Origin: Warburgia ugandensis
Taxonomy: Eukaryota > Streptophyta > Magnoliopsida > Canellales > Canellaceae
Direction: 5' to 3'
DNA length: 64,000 bases
Assembly: GCA_035236585.1 (NCBI GenBank)
Contig: CP141126.1
Location: forward strand, 70,099,414 to 70,163,413
Under the pieces are notes generated by a model that was given only the letters and a program-made list of their open reading frames with translations, ran no database searches and had not been told where the DNA came from. Each line of letters begins with the position of its first letter. The first letter of the stretch is position 1. The position numbers and the translations under genes were made by a program. Below are positions 12,550-24,403 of the stretch, piece after piece.

Positions 12550-13124
12550 GATGTTTTTGAATTTTTCATAATTACTTATAATAATTATGTTTTAATTCTT
12601 TTGAATATTAAATTAACATTGGATCCTCCACTACCACCTCCTTCTCCACTATCAGCTGTAGTGGTTTGATCACTCATTACATGTTTTCTGGCCGTTGGAT
12701 TCATTTGTGGGCCCCTTGTGTGCCCCACAGAGGTGTGGAAGGACCATTTTGCCCTTTTATGGAGAAAAATACGTTTTATTCTCCCGAACTCATAATTGAG
12801 CGTACTTAGTGGCATTGAAATTGTATTTTCAACTACATTCTAAATATTGATGTCTTAGATCTCGATTATGGGTAAAATTATCATTTTACCCTTTTATTCA
12901 TAAACATGGAGAAGATTAGGGATTTTTCATTTTAACTCGGAATTGAATGCACTTAGTGTCATTTTAATTGATTTCAAGTACCTTCACAATTTCCAAGTTT
13001 TAAATCATGTTTTAATATCTATAAAAAGAGATTTTTCAATAACCTAATATTCCAACCAAGAATTTCTAAAAATTCAAACTAAATTGATTTTCTCAATCAA
13101 TTTACAAAAATTGGGGTTATTACA

Positions 13125-13350
13125 AATTGCTCATAGACCAAGTATGGCAACAAGTTACCATTAGCCCATAAATCTAAAAGTTCCTTATCATATTTATGTT
13201 CCCCAATAACACATGAGATAATAGGGTATCTAGTATCTTTGTATTTTGGAGGGGTTTGGTGTTGCAAAATGGAATTAGCTTGACCAGCGAGCAAGGCCTT
13301 TTTACCACATTCTTGTGCATAGGTCCTTGAAGAATTTAGCATAACGAGGG
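13125..13350 (-). pseudogene. ATH1 protease region, 5' part
   Basis: Minus-strand translation gives DTRYPIISCVIGEHKYDKEL, then LLDLWANGNLLPYLVYEQF, the counterpart of the Athila aspartic protease segment LLDLGASVNLLPYSVYEQ. It is followed at once by the D1 insertion. Fossil. Confidence 0.8.
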
Positions 13351-14940
13351 AAATATTTAATGAAATTAACTAATGGAATGCTGATATTGACTTGTTTAAA
13401 TAAATCCATTATCTCATTATAATTATTCTCCTTCTTAGCCATGTTCAGTCTTAGAGGGAAGGGAGTCATTAGATTATGAGGTGCATTATGAAGGGGTTCA
13501 AATGAAGAGGATGCAAGTTATACTTTTTATTTTCCTGCCTAAGTTTGGGTAGGCTTTTTCTTTTATCTCAAGTTGTGGGGTTATCTTAGGTTGCCCTACT
13601 TGATTATCTACTTGTTTTTCACCCTAAAGGGTTATGATGGATTTGACTTGATCAATTTGTGCAAAACTAATCTCATACTAACCCTTAGAACTTGATACTA
13701 GCTATATAGGAAAACTTACCTTTTTCTCTCTTGAAGAGTAATAGATAAGTGGGCCATCTAATAGTCCAACTTTGTAACAGATTGCGAGTTGGCTTGGAAG
13801 GTCAATTATGTATCATTTTGAAATTACATAGCCCTTTGCATGAACATATTCAGAGTTTCCTCTAGTGATTGGTTCCTTTGATGGGGTGGAAACTATTGAC
13901 ATGGTTGTTGTTGTTACTGAGGCATATTATTCCTAGGAATAGGTTGTTGAGGAAGATTCCTTGATGGACGCCCTTGATTATTATTTAACCAAGAAAATTT
14001 TGGATGCCTAGTCCATTCAAGTTTATAGGCCTTAAAATAAGGGCAATTATTGCTAGTTTGGTGATATGTATTCATAACATTCGCCTTCTCTAAAAAGACC
14101 ATGGGAAAAATAGAGGTAGATGGAGACGATGGAGTAGAGTGATTTGGACTACAACAAATAAAAAATACATCAGATTGAGTTTGCATAGGAAATCTATTCA
14201 TCATGAATGCATCTAACCATTGAGATAGATCACCTATTTTACTTACTTTATGGGCATTTTGTTATAAAGATCAAGAGTAACCCCTATTTCATAGATACTT
14301 CCTTTCTTATGCTGCTACGAATTTCTCTCAATTTAAGTAGAGTAATCTCATTGCTAGGAATTCTCAACTAGTGTTTCAAAGAAATTCCAGGCTTCCACAT
14401 TGCTTTCGATCATGAAATCCCCTCCACTTGTGATGTCTATCATTTGTTAGTCCTATGGTGTCAAACTTTCATAAAAATATTAAATCTACTGCCACTTTTC
14501 AAATCCATGTTGGGGACATTTCAAAAGCAAGTCCTTCCAACATTCCTAACATTCTAGAAATTCTCTCCCTCCCTTTATTGGAAATTTATGATTTTGCACT
14601 TAAGGCCATTGGTTTTATGGACTGGGAAAAACTTATTTAGGAATTTCCTAAATAGTTGCTCCCATCTGATGATGGGTCCTACTTCTTAAAAGTTGAGCCA
14701 TGCCTTGGCTTTATCCTTAAGAGAAAATGAGAGCAGTCTGAACTTAATAGAGTCATCTGAAAAGTTACTATAATTGAAGGGAGAACAAATATCAAGGAAT
14801 TCCTTGACTTGATGGTATAAGTCCTCTTTTATTGACCCATAGATATTTGAAATGATTTGAGTAACTCTTGGTTTCAACTCAAAATGTTTTACATTACTAG
14901 CAAGATGGTGAGTTGGATTGGACAAGTGTAGAATAATCTT
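13351..14940 (-). pseudogene. ATH1 gag fossil and gag-protease linker
   Basis: From high to low coordinates on the minus strand: FELKPRVTQIISNIYGSIKE and FRLLSFSLKDKAKAWL (14686-14925), the Retrotrans_gag core; remains resembling LLLKCPQHGFEKW, QMIDITSGGDFM and AWNFFETLVENSQ (about 14340-14520); then NTYHQTSNNCPYF and HPKFSWLNNNQGRPS (about 13960-14090), the usual Athila stretch after gag. Reading is broken in several places. The rest, down to 13351, is linker without a recognised domain. Confidence 0.85.
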
Positions 14941-16055
14941 TCAACTCCTTCACTTATACTACTTTTTCAACCATTTCTATGCCAAGGATCTCTTAATCTT
15001 CTTGATTCCTTTGGCTTTTCCACATAGATCATACAATATCTATAGCTAAAGGTTCTAGATTAGGATTGAGTGATTGACGACCATGCTTACACCAATGGAT
15101 GATGTACGTGTATATAATGAAACTAAGTTGTTGTATACAACTAAAGACTTTTACTCTCTTTTTCCTTCCTACCTAGCCTAGGAGACCTAAACTAGATAAT
15201 GCAACCTAAATGCAGAAACAAATAAGCAAACAAGGGCAACAAATATTCCTAACCCTAAGCAATAATATAAAAGGCTTGTTATCTTGAATATCTTTATGGG
15301 AGAAGGTTTTAGATAATTTTTAAAACTAGGTAGTTCCTCCTCTCTTTCAAATTAACCCTACTGCTTTCCAGTTAGATCCTACTCTTAATCAACCACTTCA
15401 CACCCTCCTTAGTCAGCCATAGTAGATCTAAGTCATAGAATGTGATGGTAGAGCTAGTCATTTAAATATCAGCAAAGTCGATTAGATAAGGCCCACTAGA
15501 GTGGCAATAGGATGCCTCCTTTGGCAAGCATCCCTTAAGCTCGAATGGCTACAAGGTCTCTTCTATATTAATTTTAAATTAAAATAGAAGGTGATGATTA
15601 ACCTAGGAGGCCAATGTGCGGTGATGAAATCTACCCTTGATCTTATGAAGGACGAGTACCGTTACTAATTCATTAAAGCATTCCCACATAGTTTGATCAA
15701 TATCAACACCTTAAAGCAATAAAAAATGTCCTATTTATTCAAGAAAAGTTGTAAATCTAATGCAAACCCTAGAATGCAATAAGTAAGAAAGTTCTTTCTA
15801 TATGCTCTATACTGTCATTCAAATGCAACTAAGTTAACAATGCAACCTAATCTATGAATTGGAAAGAAGTTAGAATAGCTCACATTGGGATCCTAGATTT
15901 AGTTTTCTTGTACAAGGTTGGGCCCATTACTCTCCACTTCATCTTCTAGGTTAGGATAGCTCACCCTTGACTGTTTTATTAAAACCCCTAATTTTTAATG
16001 AATGAATCATGTAAAAAAAAAATTACAATTCCATCTTCACTATACTATCCTGAAG
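14941..16055 (-). mobile_element. ATH1 leader (5' untranslated region)
   Basis: Non-coding. The part at about 15270-15690 matches, on the minus strand, the leaders of ATH3 (21825-22190) and ATH2 (28775-29140): ATTAGTAACGGTACTC, AAGATCAAGGGTAGATTTCA, TCACC, CCTAGG. The LTR end before it is recognised near 16055 by GAGATTGACCCATA and AATAGAGCCTTGCACTTG, counterparts of GGGATTGACCCGTA and AATAGCCCGTGCACTTG in ATH3. The primer site is too decayed to point to. Confidence 0.7.
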
Positions 16056-16314
16056 TCTTCCTCCAAGTGCAAGGCTCTATTGAAGTATAAAATTGAAAAA
16101 TATGGGTCAATCTCAACAAGACTCTTTAATAAATGGATTTAATTAGAATTCACATCATCTTGCTTTAACCTAGTAAAACATTGAAATAGGAAAGGTTATG
16201 ACTAAAAAGTAAGAAAAATAAAGATATAAAATAGACAACTAATAAAAAAGGAAATAAGTAAACTAACTAAGCATCTAAAAAGTAAATCCTAAATTAGAAA
16301 GCAAGCAACTGGAA
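16056..16314 (-). mobile_element. ATH1 5' LTR, U5 end
   Basis: The downstream end of the ATH1 5' LTR, recognised by similarity to the U5 end of ATH3. It stops at the CACTA insertion and resumes at 51747. Non-coding. Confidence 0.65.
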
Positions 16315-16328
16315 CACTACTAAATAGG
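16315..16328 (+). repeat. CACTA left terminus
   Basis: CACTACTAAATAGG, opening with the family-defining CACTA and preceded by GAA. The right-hand counterpart near 51738-51746 is degenerate. Confidence 0.6.
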
Positions 16329-16439
16329 AGGCTTTTCAAGTCGGCATAAAGAAATTGGTTTTTTAGTCTACTAACTTTGTAAATATTTTCTAATTACATA
16401 AAATATAAAAAATAAAAAATAAAAAAGACTTTAGAAATC

Positions 16440-16880
16440 AAACTTAAGAAGTTAGCTTATCAAAAATCGACTTCTTTCATATAGAGCGAAGTATTATCTT
16501 TTTTGTGAAAAAGGACTTTTAAAGTTATTTTTCATTAATGACTTTAAAAGTCTCCACCTTTACACTCATTTTTGAAAAATGACTTTAAAAGTTCCTATTT
16601 TAGTTTACCATGAAAAACTCTTTTTTCTTTTATGCAAAATAGTTTAAAAGTTGGTTTTGATAAATAACGTGAGAAGTTCCCCACTTTTAAAGTCATTTTG
16701 GATAAACAAATTTAAAAGTGCCCCACTTTTAAAGTCAATTTCAGAAAATGACTTTAAAAGTTATAACTTTTAAAGTTGTTCTTAGCAAACGACTTTAAAA
16801 TTTAGGACTTTTAAAGTTGTATTTTGAAATGAACTTTAAAAGTGCTAATCTATTATAAGAACTTTACATCAACTTTCAAT
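16440..16880. repeat. CACTA left subterminal repeat array
   Basis: At least a dozen copies of ACTTTTAAAGT(C) and its near-complement GACTTTAAAAGT, in both orientations, spaced roughly 20-45 bp. In En/Spm such arrays bind the TNPA-type protein and place the ends together; that role is family knowledge and not visible here. Confidence 0.85.
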
Positions 16881-17325
16881 TTTCTATATATGATTGTCTT
16901 TATCTATACACAAACTAAAGCTCATATAGGTTGGATATTGTTGTGCCTATCATCAGCCAATTCCCAACTATGAATTAAAATTATATATATGTATTCTCGA
17001 TCGATATTGATTTGATTGCTTGATAGTATCACCTCGTTTGTCTTATATATATATATATATATGCATGTTTGATATATTTTACATGCATGGTTATGGTTTA
17101 AAACTTCCCTTTTTAAAATTAAATTTCTTTTTAAATGGATTTTTCATGTTTTGTGTCATTGTTCATTTTAATTGGAAATTTTAACATGTGTGTATGCATA
17201 TAATTTAGTTTTTTCAAACACTTATGAGTCTTATATACCTTGGTAAAATGCCTAACAGAGATTATTATAATCTTTTCATTTCTTACAAATCTTCACACAT
17301 AGATTAGCTTCAATTTGTTCAAGGA
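16881..17325 (+). other. CACTA 5' untranslated region / promoter region
   Basis: Non-coding AT-rich stretch between the subterminal array and the transposase start. It contains an (AT)n run at 17044-17063 and no other clear signal. Confidence 0.5.
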
Positions 17326-17765
17326 ATGGATAGATATGCTTGGATAACTACAACAAGAACATCAAAAGATTATGAGGAAACATAAAAATTTATAGAGTTT
17401 GCACTTAGGGTACGTGGTGATTGTAATCGCATGTATTGTCCATTCTTGAAATGTGAAAACTTGAGAAAAGTAACTATAGGAGTATTGAGAGAACACTTGT
17501 ACATCAATAAAATCAAAGAAAGCTATCACCCATGGATTTGGCATGGAGAATAATTTTCACATGAGCTCTCAGCAAGGGCAAGAAGATTTGAGGATACTTT
17601 ATGAAGTTTCATCAATAGTACAGCTACACCGATGTCCGAGAAGCATACAATGAATTCCAAGATGACCTTGAATGATTTCATTCTACAAAGGAAGTCGATG
17701 AGCCATTGTACCCTATGTGCAAGGTTTATGCGACATTCTCTAACGTGGAAGAACTTTACAATGTG
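17326..17765 (+). pseudogene. CACTA TNP2 transposase, N-terminal part
   Basis: The ATG at 17326 opens MDRYAWITTTRTSKDYEET, followed by FIEFALRV, CNRMYCPFLKCENLRKV, VLREHLYI and SYHPWIWHGE: the transposase-associated zinc domain (Transpos_assoc) found at the N terminus of plant En/Spm transposases, with the C..C and REHL positions kept. In-frame stops occur (for example TAA after YEET, and after WHGE). Further on, another frame gives EPLYPMCKVYATFSNVEELYNV, the usual next stretch. ATH2 interrupts the gene at 17766. The next piece is at 38258. Confidence 0.88.
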
Positions 17766-19675
17766 TGATAAGTGTCTAATTTTGCATAAAAACTACACAA
17801 TTAGTTACCCATGTTTTATAACTTATAGAGGTAAAATAGGGTTTTTGGCTAAATTTGTAGCACATACATTTCTGACCAAAAAGATAAAAAAAATTGATAT
17901 TTGTGGGTTCAGAGGCTAATATGAGTAAGTATGTGATTAATCATATTTTTCTAGGATTTAATTAGAGTTTCTCATCTTTTGTAGGAAGCGAGAGGATGAT
18001 CTGATGATCGATGGAGATGAAGATGAAGATGAAGATGGAAATTGACAATCAAGATCAAAATATTGAGTCAAAGCCTCAAATTTATTACTTCAGCATTAGA
18101 TCAATAGTCCAAATCATCCTAAGATCACTTGAAGATGGAATGGAAAGAGTCAAAGGTGTCCAAAGTAGGCCCAGGCACAAGCCATGCAAAGCCCACCACC
18201 TTTGTGTGGGTGTCACTTAAGCCACTTAGCCATATTCAAGCTATGAATAAGGTGACAAGCTAAGCAACCTAGCTGTCCACCAAACCCAAGGATTTGAACC
18301 ATAAAACTAAGCTATGAAATCCATCTAAGACAACCACGAAGCCAAGACAATGGAGCTCTCAAAGTTAGCCATCAAGCCACATAAGCCAAACTACATGGGA
18401 GGCTATGATTGGAAGAGAATCCAAAGAATTATCCTTGGAATTTATGGGAATATTTTGAAGATAATTGAGGTAAAATTTTCTAGGATAAGGTAGCATGTGG
18501 ATCAATAGGAAGAACTCACTTTATTTTTATTGTTTTTCCTACTTTCCACCTCACCACCAAGGGGCACTATAAATTTCACTTTCCATCCAAGAGTCCTATC
18601 TTTCTAAGACACTTCTACTTTCCTAAACTTCTATTCCAACCATCCAACTAATCCCTACTTCCCAAAAAAGTACTAAGCCAATCATCTCTTTCCACTCCAC
18701 CACCCTCGTTGGCCCAACCAATCACCATTTTTACTCTCCACATCACCCTCTCTCTCTTACCTCATCTCCTCAACCTACTTTCCATATTCAAAGGTCCTTC
18801 AACAATTTATGCAAGGGGGAGACAACCAGTCCTAAGATAGTGGCACCTCCCACCTTAATGCATTCCAAAGTGGCCCACTTGATTTCCTCTTTGAAAAACC
18901 CTAGACAACCAACTCCAATATCTAATCCTAGCCATCCAATTCCCTCTCTTTTTCATCCCCTCCCTACCTTTACCTTAGGTCACCCTAGAAAACTTGGGTG
19001 ACAAATTATAAAAGAGCAAAAAAAAAGGATTCAAAGAAACAATTTTTGAAAGAAGAAAAGAATACCACCTCTAAAGTGAGGAGGCATCCTTTCCTTTCAA
19101 TTCTTCCCTTACCTTTTTACTTTAAAAGATCTTCTCCTTGGGTGGCTTCCATATTCTCCTAGTGTTCCACGCATGGTTCCAAGTGTTTCTCCCCTAGTTC
19201 TTCATTAAAGGTTAGTTGCTTATCTTTTAATCTTCATTACTTTTGAATCCTTTTTAATTTCATGTTTAGGAAGTTATCTTGCCTTTCCATTCTTTTGCAT
19301 CTTCTTATCTAGATCCGAAGTTATTTCCCCTTGAAGGGACAACCAAGGGAAAGTCACCTTGAATCTATTATTTTCCTTGCTTTTCATTGCCATTAGGGTT
19401 TCCTTTAGTCTCATTGAATTCCTTCATGCTTTCCTTATTATTCCTCAAGCTTGTCCTTTACTTTCTAGTTGATTTTCAATTGATTTTAATTCACGCTTAT
19501 TCATGATTGATGTTGGAATATTGAAGAAGGTTTAGCTTGTAGTTTTTGTTTGATTAAGTTCAAGTAGCATTCAATGTAATAGGACACAATTTTCATATTG
19601 GATTACATGGATTGTGGGCATTATGATGATGGATTTTAATGTGATTCAATGAAGTTAATTGGAGTTTTTAGTTCA

Positions 19676-21228
19676 TGTTAAGTGTTCAAATTTGGTCAAA
19701 ATACCCCTAATTTAGTGTTCAATTAGAGCATCTAGGCCATTAATTTCAAGATTTTACACAAAATATTTCATTTTAGCTTTAATTGCCCATCATCCATTGA
19801 ATTGAAAGATTTAGTGGTCAGATGATCATTAGAGCTAATCAGAGGAATACTGAACGGTTCAGATGATTCTAATTGGGTCCCATACATTGCAGATTAATAG
19901 ACTCACGCGTGGACGCTCTAGATCGAATCAAGAATATCAAATGAGGATGATGAAGTTTCACGGAAAAAGAGGATTTTGAAGAGTCCTAAGACAGAACAAA
20001 TTTGAAGACTTTCTTCTTTCAGAGTTCTAGCAAGACCAGGAAAGCTAGTGGACCCCACCTATCTCTATCACTCTATCTCCTCTTCCTTCTCTTTCTCTTC
20101 TCTTTTCTCTCTTTTTCTCTTATCCCTCTCCTTTCTTTTCTCTCTCTCTTCTATCTCTTTTTCTCCTTCTCTTATCTCCCTCTCTTTCACGTGTCTCCCT
20201 CTCCCTCTTCTTATATTCCCCTTCTCCACTTCCCAAAGGATGTTTTTCCCTCTTAGGAGGGGGGCGCTAGTTCTCCACACAATTTTCTCCTATCTCGTTT
20301 TTCCCATCTCCTTCTCTCTCATTCACATATTCTCTCTCTATTTCTATCTCTCTTTTTCCCTCTCACGCTCTATCTATTCTTCTCCCTGTCTATACTCTCT
20401 ATTCTTTTCAAGACAGTACCACATCCCCATCTCCTCTGCCAGTCGACATCAAGACCACCCTGCCTCCTCCCACTCTTCTCGTTCTCTCACTCTTAATCTC
20501 TCTCAGTTCTCTCTCTCTCTCTCTGTTTCTTACTTGTCTTCCGGAAAAACCCAGGTCGGGTTTCCCTTGGAATTCCCTATTTTTCATTTTCCCCTAGCTT
20601 TGCTTTTCAAGGTGTCATCTTCTCCACTAGCATGAACCAAACGACGCGCAGAAAGGTGTCGTTGTTTCATAGACCAATACCGAACGCTCTGGGGAAGAAA
20701 ACCCAAAACTAGGTTTCCACCCCCACGTTCCTCCTTCTTCCTTCTTCCCCTTTCTTTTCTCCTCTTCTTCCCCACGTTTTCACCTAGTTTTTGTTAAAAA
20801 CCAGAAACCTTAGAAAATTACAAGTTTGCCCCTAGAAGATCTCAGGAATTCCCAACGTGTCCTTAGACTAATTCCAACTGTGTCCTCACTTTAATTACAT
20901 CTGTGTCTCTGTGTTATTCTGGTTTTGTTTTATTCACATTTTGACTATCCAGGGATAGTGCAATCCAGGACAGGCTTATCTAGGACTGCTTATTTTGTTG
21001 CACTTTTTGTGTTTTTGGAATAAATAATTGTGTACATTGCAACAATTTAATAAATATGGATTTTATTTTATTGTTAGTTGAATTTTGCTATATTCTTTGT
21101 TTTGGTTCTTTTATTAATTGAATTTTATTGAAAACTCCATCATTTTAAATCAAGTCCTCGTGGGATTGACCCGTACTTGCATAAGCTACACTACAATAGC
21201 CCGTGCACTTGCGGTTAAACACTCAACA
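19676..21228 (+). repeat. ATH3 5' LTR
   Basis: TGTTAAGTGTTC...GGTTAAACACTCAACA. It contains a long pyrimidine-rich tract (20057-20410) and ends with the Athila-type GGGATTGACCCGTACTTGC segment. It matches 25792-27194 over most of its length. Confidence 0.85.
20057..20410 (+). repeat. Pyrimidine-rich tract in ATH3 5' LTR
   Basis: Strongly strand-biased CT tract (runs of TCTC, TTCTC, CTCCTT). Repeated in the 3' LTR at 26005-26480. It leaves frames open by lack of A, not because it encodes a protein. Confidence 0.85.
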
Positions 21229-21234
21229 AGTGTT

Positions 21235-21252
21235 TGGCACCGTTGTTGGGGA
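21235..21252 (+). other. ATH3 primer binding site (tRNA-Asp type)
   Basis: TGGCACCGTTGTTGGGGA starts six bases after the LTR end. The canonical Athila site, complementary to the 3' end of tRNA-Asp, is TGGCGCCGTTGCCGGGGA; the three differences are all G-to-A or C-to-T at former CpG-type positions or next to them. Confidence 0.8.
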
Positions 21253-22341
21253 CTTGTTCCACAAAATTTCAAAATATCCAAAAAAATAAAAAAAAAATTA
21301 GGAATTGCATTTTAGGCATTCTTAGGTGCACCTTTAGGAATTTTTAGTTGCATAACTACTTTATTTCCTCAATTTGGTACTAATCATTATTTTTCTTTTT
21401 CAGGAAATTGGAGTGGAGCATCATCACTTAGATAGATTTTTCTTGCTTTCATAGATTAGGAGTTTTTATTTCTGAGTGAATCTTGTAGTGAGGCCCCTTG
21501 TAATTTGCATTTTCAATTTCAATTTTAAAGGGTTGTAATAAAATAGGGCAAGTGTGGGATAAGGTGGCCCACACTTGATCTTCATTAGAAACCTCACTGT
21601 AAGTCTTCTCACTCATTTATTTTCTAGATTAGGGTTTGCATTTAGAATAATTTGCATTGTTTGGTAGTTAAATTGTATATAGAAAGCATCTGTTATAATT
21701 ATTGCATTTTAGGATCTTGCATTAGTTTATTGCTTTCAATTGCATTTTAGGACATGTTTAACACTTTAAGGTGGTTTATATGTTGATTGAATTGCCATGG
21801 TGTGTGAAAATTAATTAGTAAGGGCACCCTACCCCTACAAGATCAAGGGTGGATTTCATCACCACTCCTTGGCCCACCTAGGATAATCACCTCAAGTGCA
21901 CAACCTCTCCATTCACATTAAAATCAATTAGAAGAGACCTATAAGGTCATCACATGCTCATAAGACCCTTTTAATAGGACACAATTTGTTGTCAATCTAG
22001 TGGCTTTTGATCACTATGGTTATTGGGGGTTGTCTAATAGAGCCTCGCTCTTCCCGCACCTCTTGTCGACATTTGTTGAGGTCTAAACGCCTCCTTACAC
22101 GAGGATTGTATTAATTGCTTTGGTTAGAACCTAACTAATAAGCAGTAGTCAACTCCTAAAGAGAGTAGGAGCATTAGCTGAGGCTAATTAAAAGCATTGC
22201 CCCACAGAAAATCAAAATATTTATGCTTGTTAGCCTTAGGGGATTGCTTGATTGTGTCCTTAATTATGCATCATTTTAGGCATTTAGGACAGTCTTCTAA
22301 AACAAAAAAAGAAAAAAGAAAAAGAGAGAAGACATGATCAA
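21253..22341 (+). mobile_element. ATH3 leader
   Basis: Non-coding stretch from primer site to gag. The part 21825-22190 is shared with ATH2, ATH1 and the stray piece in D1 (AGTAAGGGCACCC, GATTTCATCACC, CACCTAGG, ATAGAGCCTC, GACATTTGTTG, CAGTAGTC), more conserved than the LTRs. Confidence 0.7.
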
Positions 22342-24158
22342 TTGCACCTAATGAATAATTTAAACACAGATCAAAAGGGTAATTTACACCCTAGCATTAA
22401 TAGAGAAGATATTTCCCCATGGAGAAACAATCCACTCTTTAATGATGATGAATCACCTTTCATCTTTGATAATGATGTTTCCTCATGGACAAACAATCCT
22501 CTCTTTAATGCCGATGATCCTCCACCTCTATTTCATGATGATATGCATCAATGGAGGAATCATTCTCAACCACATGGAAATAGGAGAAAGGACCAACATA
22601 AAACACATGAGAATAACCAAAATCCTTGTGGGAAAACACTAAGAGACTATTTATAGCCTAATTATACCAGCACACTTTCACATATACTTTTACCTCCAAA
22701 TGCTGGTATGATTGAATTAAAGGTGGGAGTAATTCAATTACTTCCCAAATTCTATAGGTTGGATAGTGAGAGTCCTTACATGTATTTAAAAGAATTCGAT
22801 GAAATGTGCATGACTCAACATACACAAAACATCGACTTAGATATGGTAAGACTCAAACTATTTTCTTTTTCTTTAAAGGAAAAGGCTAAGATGTGGTTTC
22901 ATTCAATGCCACTAGGTTCCATACGAACATGGGAAGATATGAATAGGAACTTCTTGAATAATTTCTTTCCTAGACATAAGACAATTGCTCTTCGTCAAAA
23001 TATAGCAAATTTTACCCAGACGAATAATGAAACTTTCTATCAATGCTGGGAAAGATTTAAGGAATTATTGTTGACTTGTCCACATCATGGATACAAACTT
23101 TGGCATATCATTAGCTTCTTTTATGAAGGACTTGAATCTAATATGCGTCAATTTGTTGAAATGATGTGCAATGGTAATTTCTTAAATAAACAACCTGAAG
23201 AAGCACAAGAGTATTTGGAATGGTTGGCAGAGAGTGCACAAACTTGGGCTGATTCAAAAAAAGTAGGTTTCTCAAACAAGCCTAAGTCCACCACCACATC
23301 CTCTAAGGGAGAAATATATGCTACAACTAAAGAAGATGATATGAAAATAGTATCTTTAGATAGAACAGTTGAGGCCATGTAAATGGAAAAATGTCCCTCT
23401 AAGAAAGTCGAATAGGTGTGTGATATTTGTGAAAGTAATACACACCTCACTCAGGAATGTCCTATTGCTCCTACATTTCAGGATGCTCTTCATGAATCGA
23501 CACATTCTTATGAGCAACATTTTTCCCCATCTTTAGAGACATATAATTCTAAATGGAGTAATCATTCCACTTTTAGAAATGAATATAAGGCTAATGTCTC
23601 ATAGAAGTCCCAACATCAACCCTATCACCAGAAAGGACCATTTGCTCATGGACCTTACCTTCCTCCACATAAGAGGAAAGTGGAGGATAATTTCCATCAA
23701 GTCATGCAATACCAGGAGAAGAAAATTGCTCAAATTAAAGCCCAATTACAAGAGAACACAAATTCCATGACTGAATTGAAGGACATGATGTCTCAAATGC
23801 TACATACTATTAATAAAGAGAATGTCATATTCCACCAAATGAATATCTTGATGATATGGATCTAGGAGACGAGATTAATTCTTCATTTACAAACATGGAA
23901 CAAACAAAGGCAGTTACCATTATTCATAATGGTAACATAATTGAGCAATCTAGACCTAAAAAGGCAGAAATAGTATCTAAACTGGTTAGAAAAAGAGATG
24001 AATTTATTGATAAGGAAAATGTCACACCCACTAAGCAATATCGCATCCTTGCTCTATTTCCAAAAAGGCTACATCAAACTTCTACAATTGTCTGTAATTA
24101 TGTGAAGCAGCTTGAAGATAAATTTATCTTGCCTTGTGATAAAATGAAAAATTTTTAG
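22342..24158 (+). pseudogene. ATH3 gag
   Basis: The main open segment, 22708-23382 (224 codons), carries the Retrotrans_gag core: YMYLKEFDEMC, VRLKLFSFSLKEKAKMWFH, MNRNFLNNFFPRHKT, NETFYQCWERFKELLLTCPHHGY and FFYEGLESNMRQFVEMMCNG. A zinc knuckle CDICESNTHLTQEC (CX2CX4HX4C) follows at about 23419-23460. Upstream, 22342-22656 holds an acidic, low-complexity leader peptide with repeated DD/WxNNPLFN motifs. Downstream, 23680-24158 is rich in charged residues. Protease and RT do not follow. Gag makes the particle shell in this family. Fossil with several breaks. Confidence 0.85.
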
Positions 24159-24385
24159 TTGCAAGATAAATTTATTCATCATTCCTTTTCAGAGGCACGT
24201 TCAGCTTATTTCGTATGGGACCAAGGGAAGTTTCAAACTCAGTAATGTTTTTCCTCTGAAAATTTTCATTTGAAAATAAAGTATGTAGCATAGTTTTTAC
24301 TTTCTTATTTTTCTTTTTCAGATTTTTTTCTAAATCTCTCAATTTTTCTGCGTTTCTCAATGCATTATCATCATCATACTTTTTA

Positions 24386-24403
24386 AACATTGAGGACAAT
24401 GTT
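24386..24403 (+). other. Conserved 18-nt hairpin after ATH3 gag
   Basis: AACATTG AGGA CAATGTT, a perfect 7-bp stem with a 4-base loop, followed shortly by GGTTGGGG. An identical 18-mer lies at 31137-31154 in ATH2. Confidence 0.7.

Larger units (their letters stand above)
7927..13124 (-). mobile_element. D1: 5.2-kb LTR-like unit, family D
   Basis: In its own orientation it begins TGTAATAACCCC and ends CATCATCACA. It separates two adjacent parts of the ATH1 protease region, which fixes the limits. The flanking 5-mers (AGTTT and AATTG on the plus strand) match only partly, so the target duplication is decayed. A minus TATA box lies at 12542-12549. No protein domain is visible. It holds a 75-bp tandem duplication, AT and TTA microsatellites and a stray Athila-leader-like piece near 10200-10480, so it may be a mosaic. 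A relative starts at 61921. Confidence 0.7.

Noticed and set aside
20048-20635. Open frame of 195 codons in the ATH3 5' LTR, with a 206-codon counterpart at 25996-26616
   Set aside because: Ser/Phe/Leu-rich product of a pyrimidine tract; stops need A, which is scarce there. The counterpart is the other LTR copy, so conservation is expected from the DNA.
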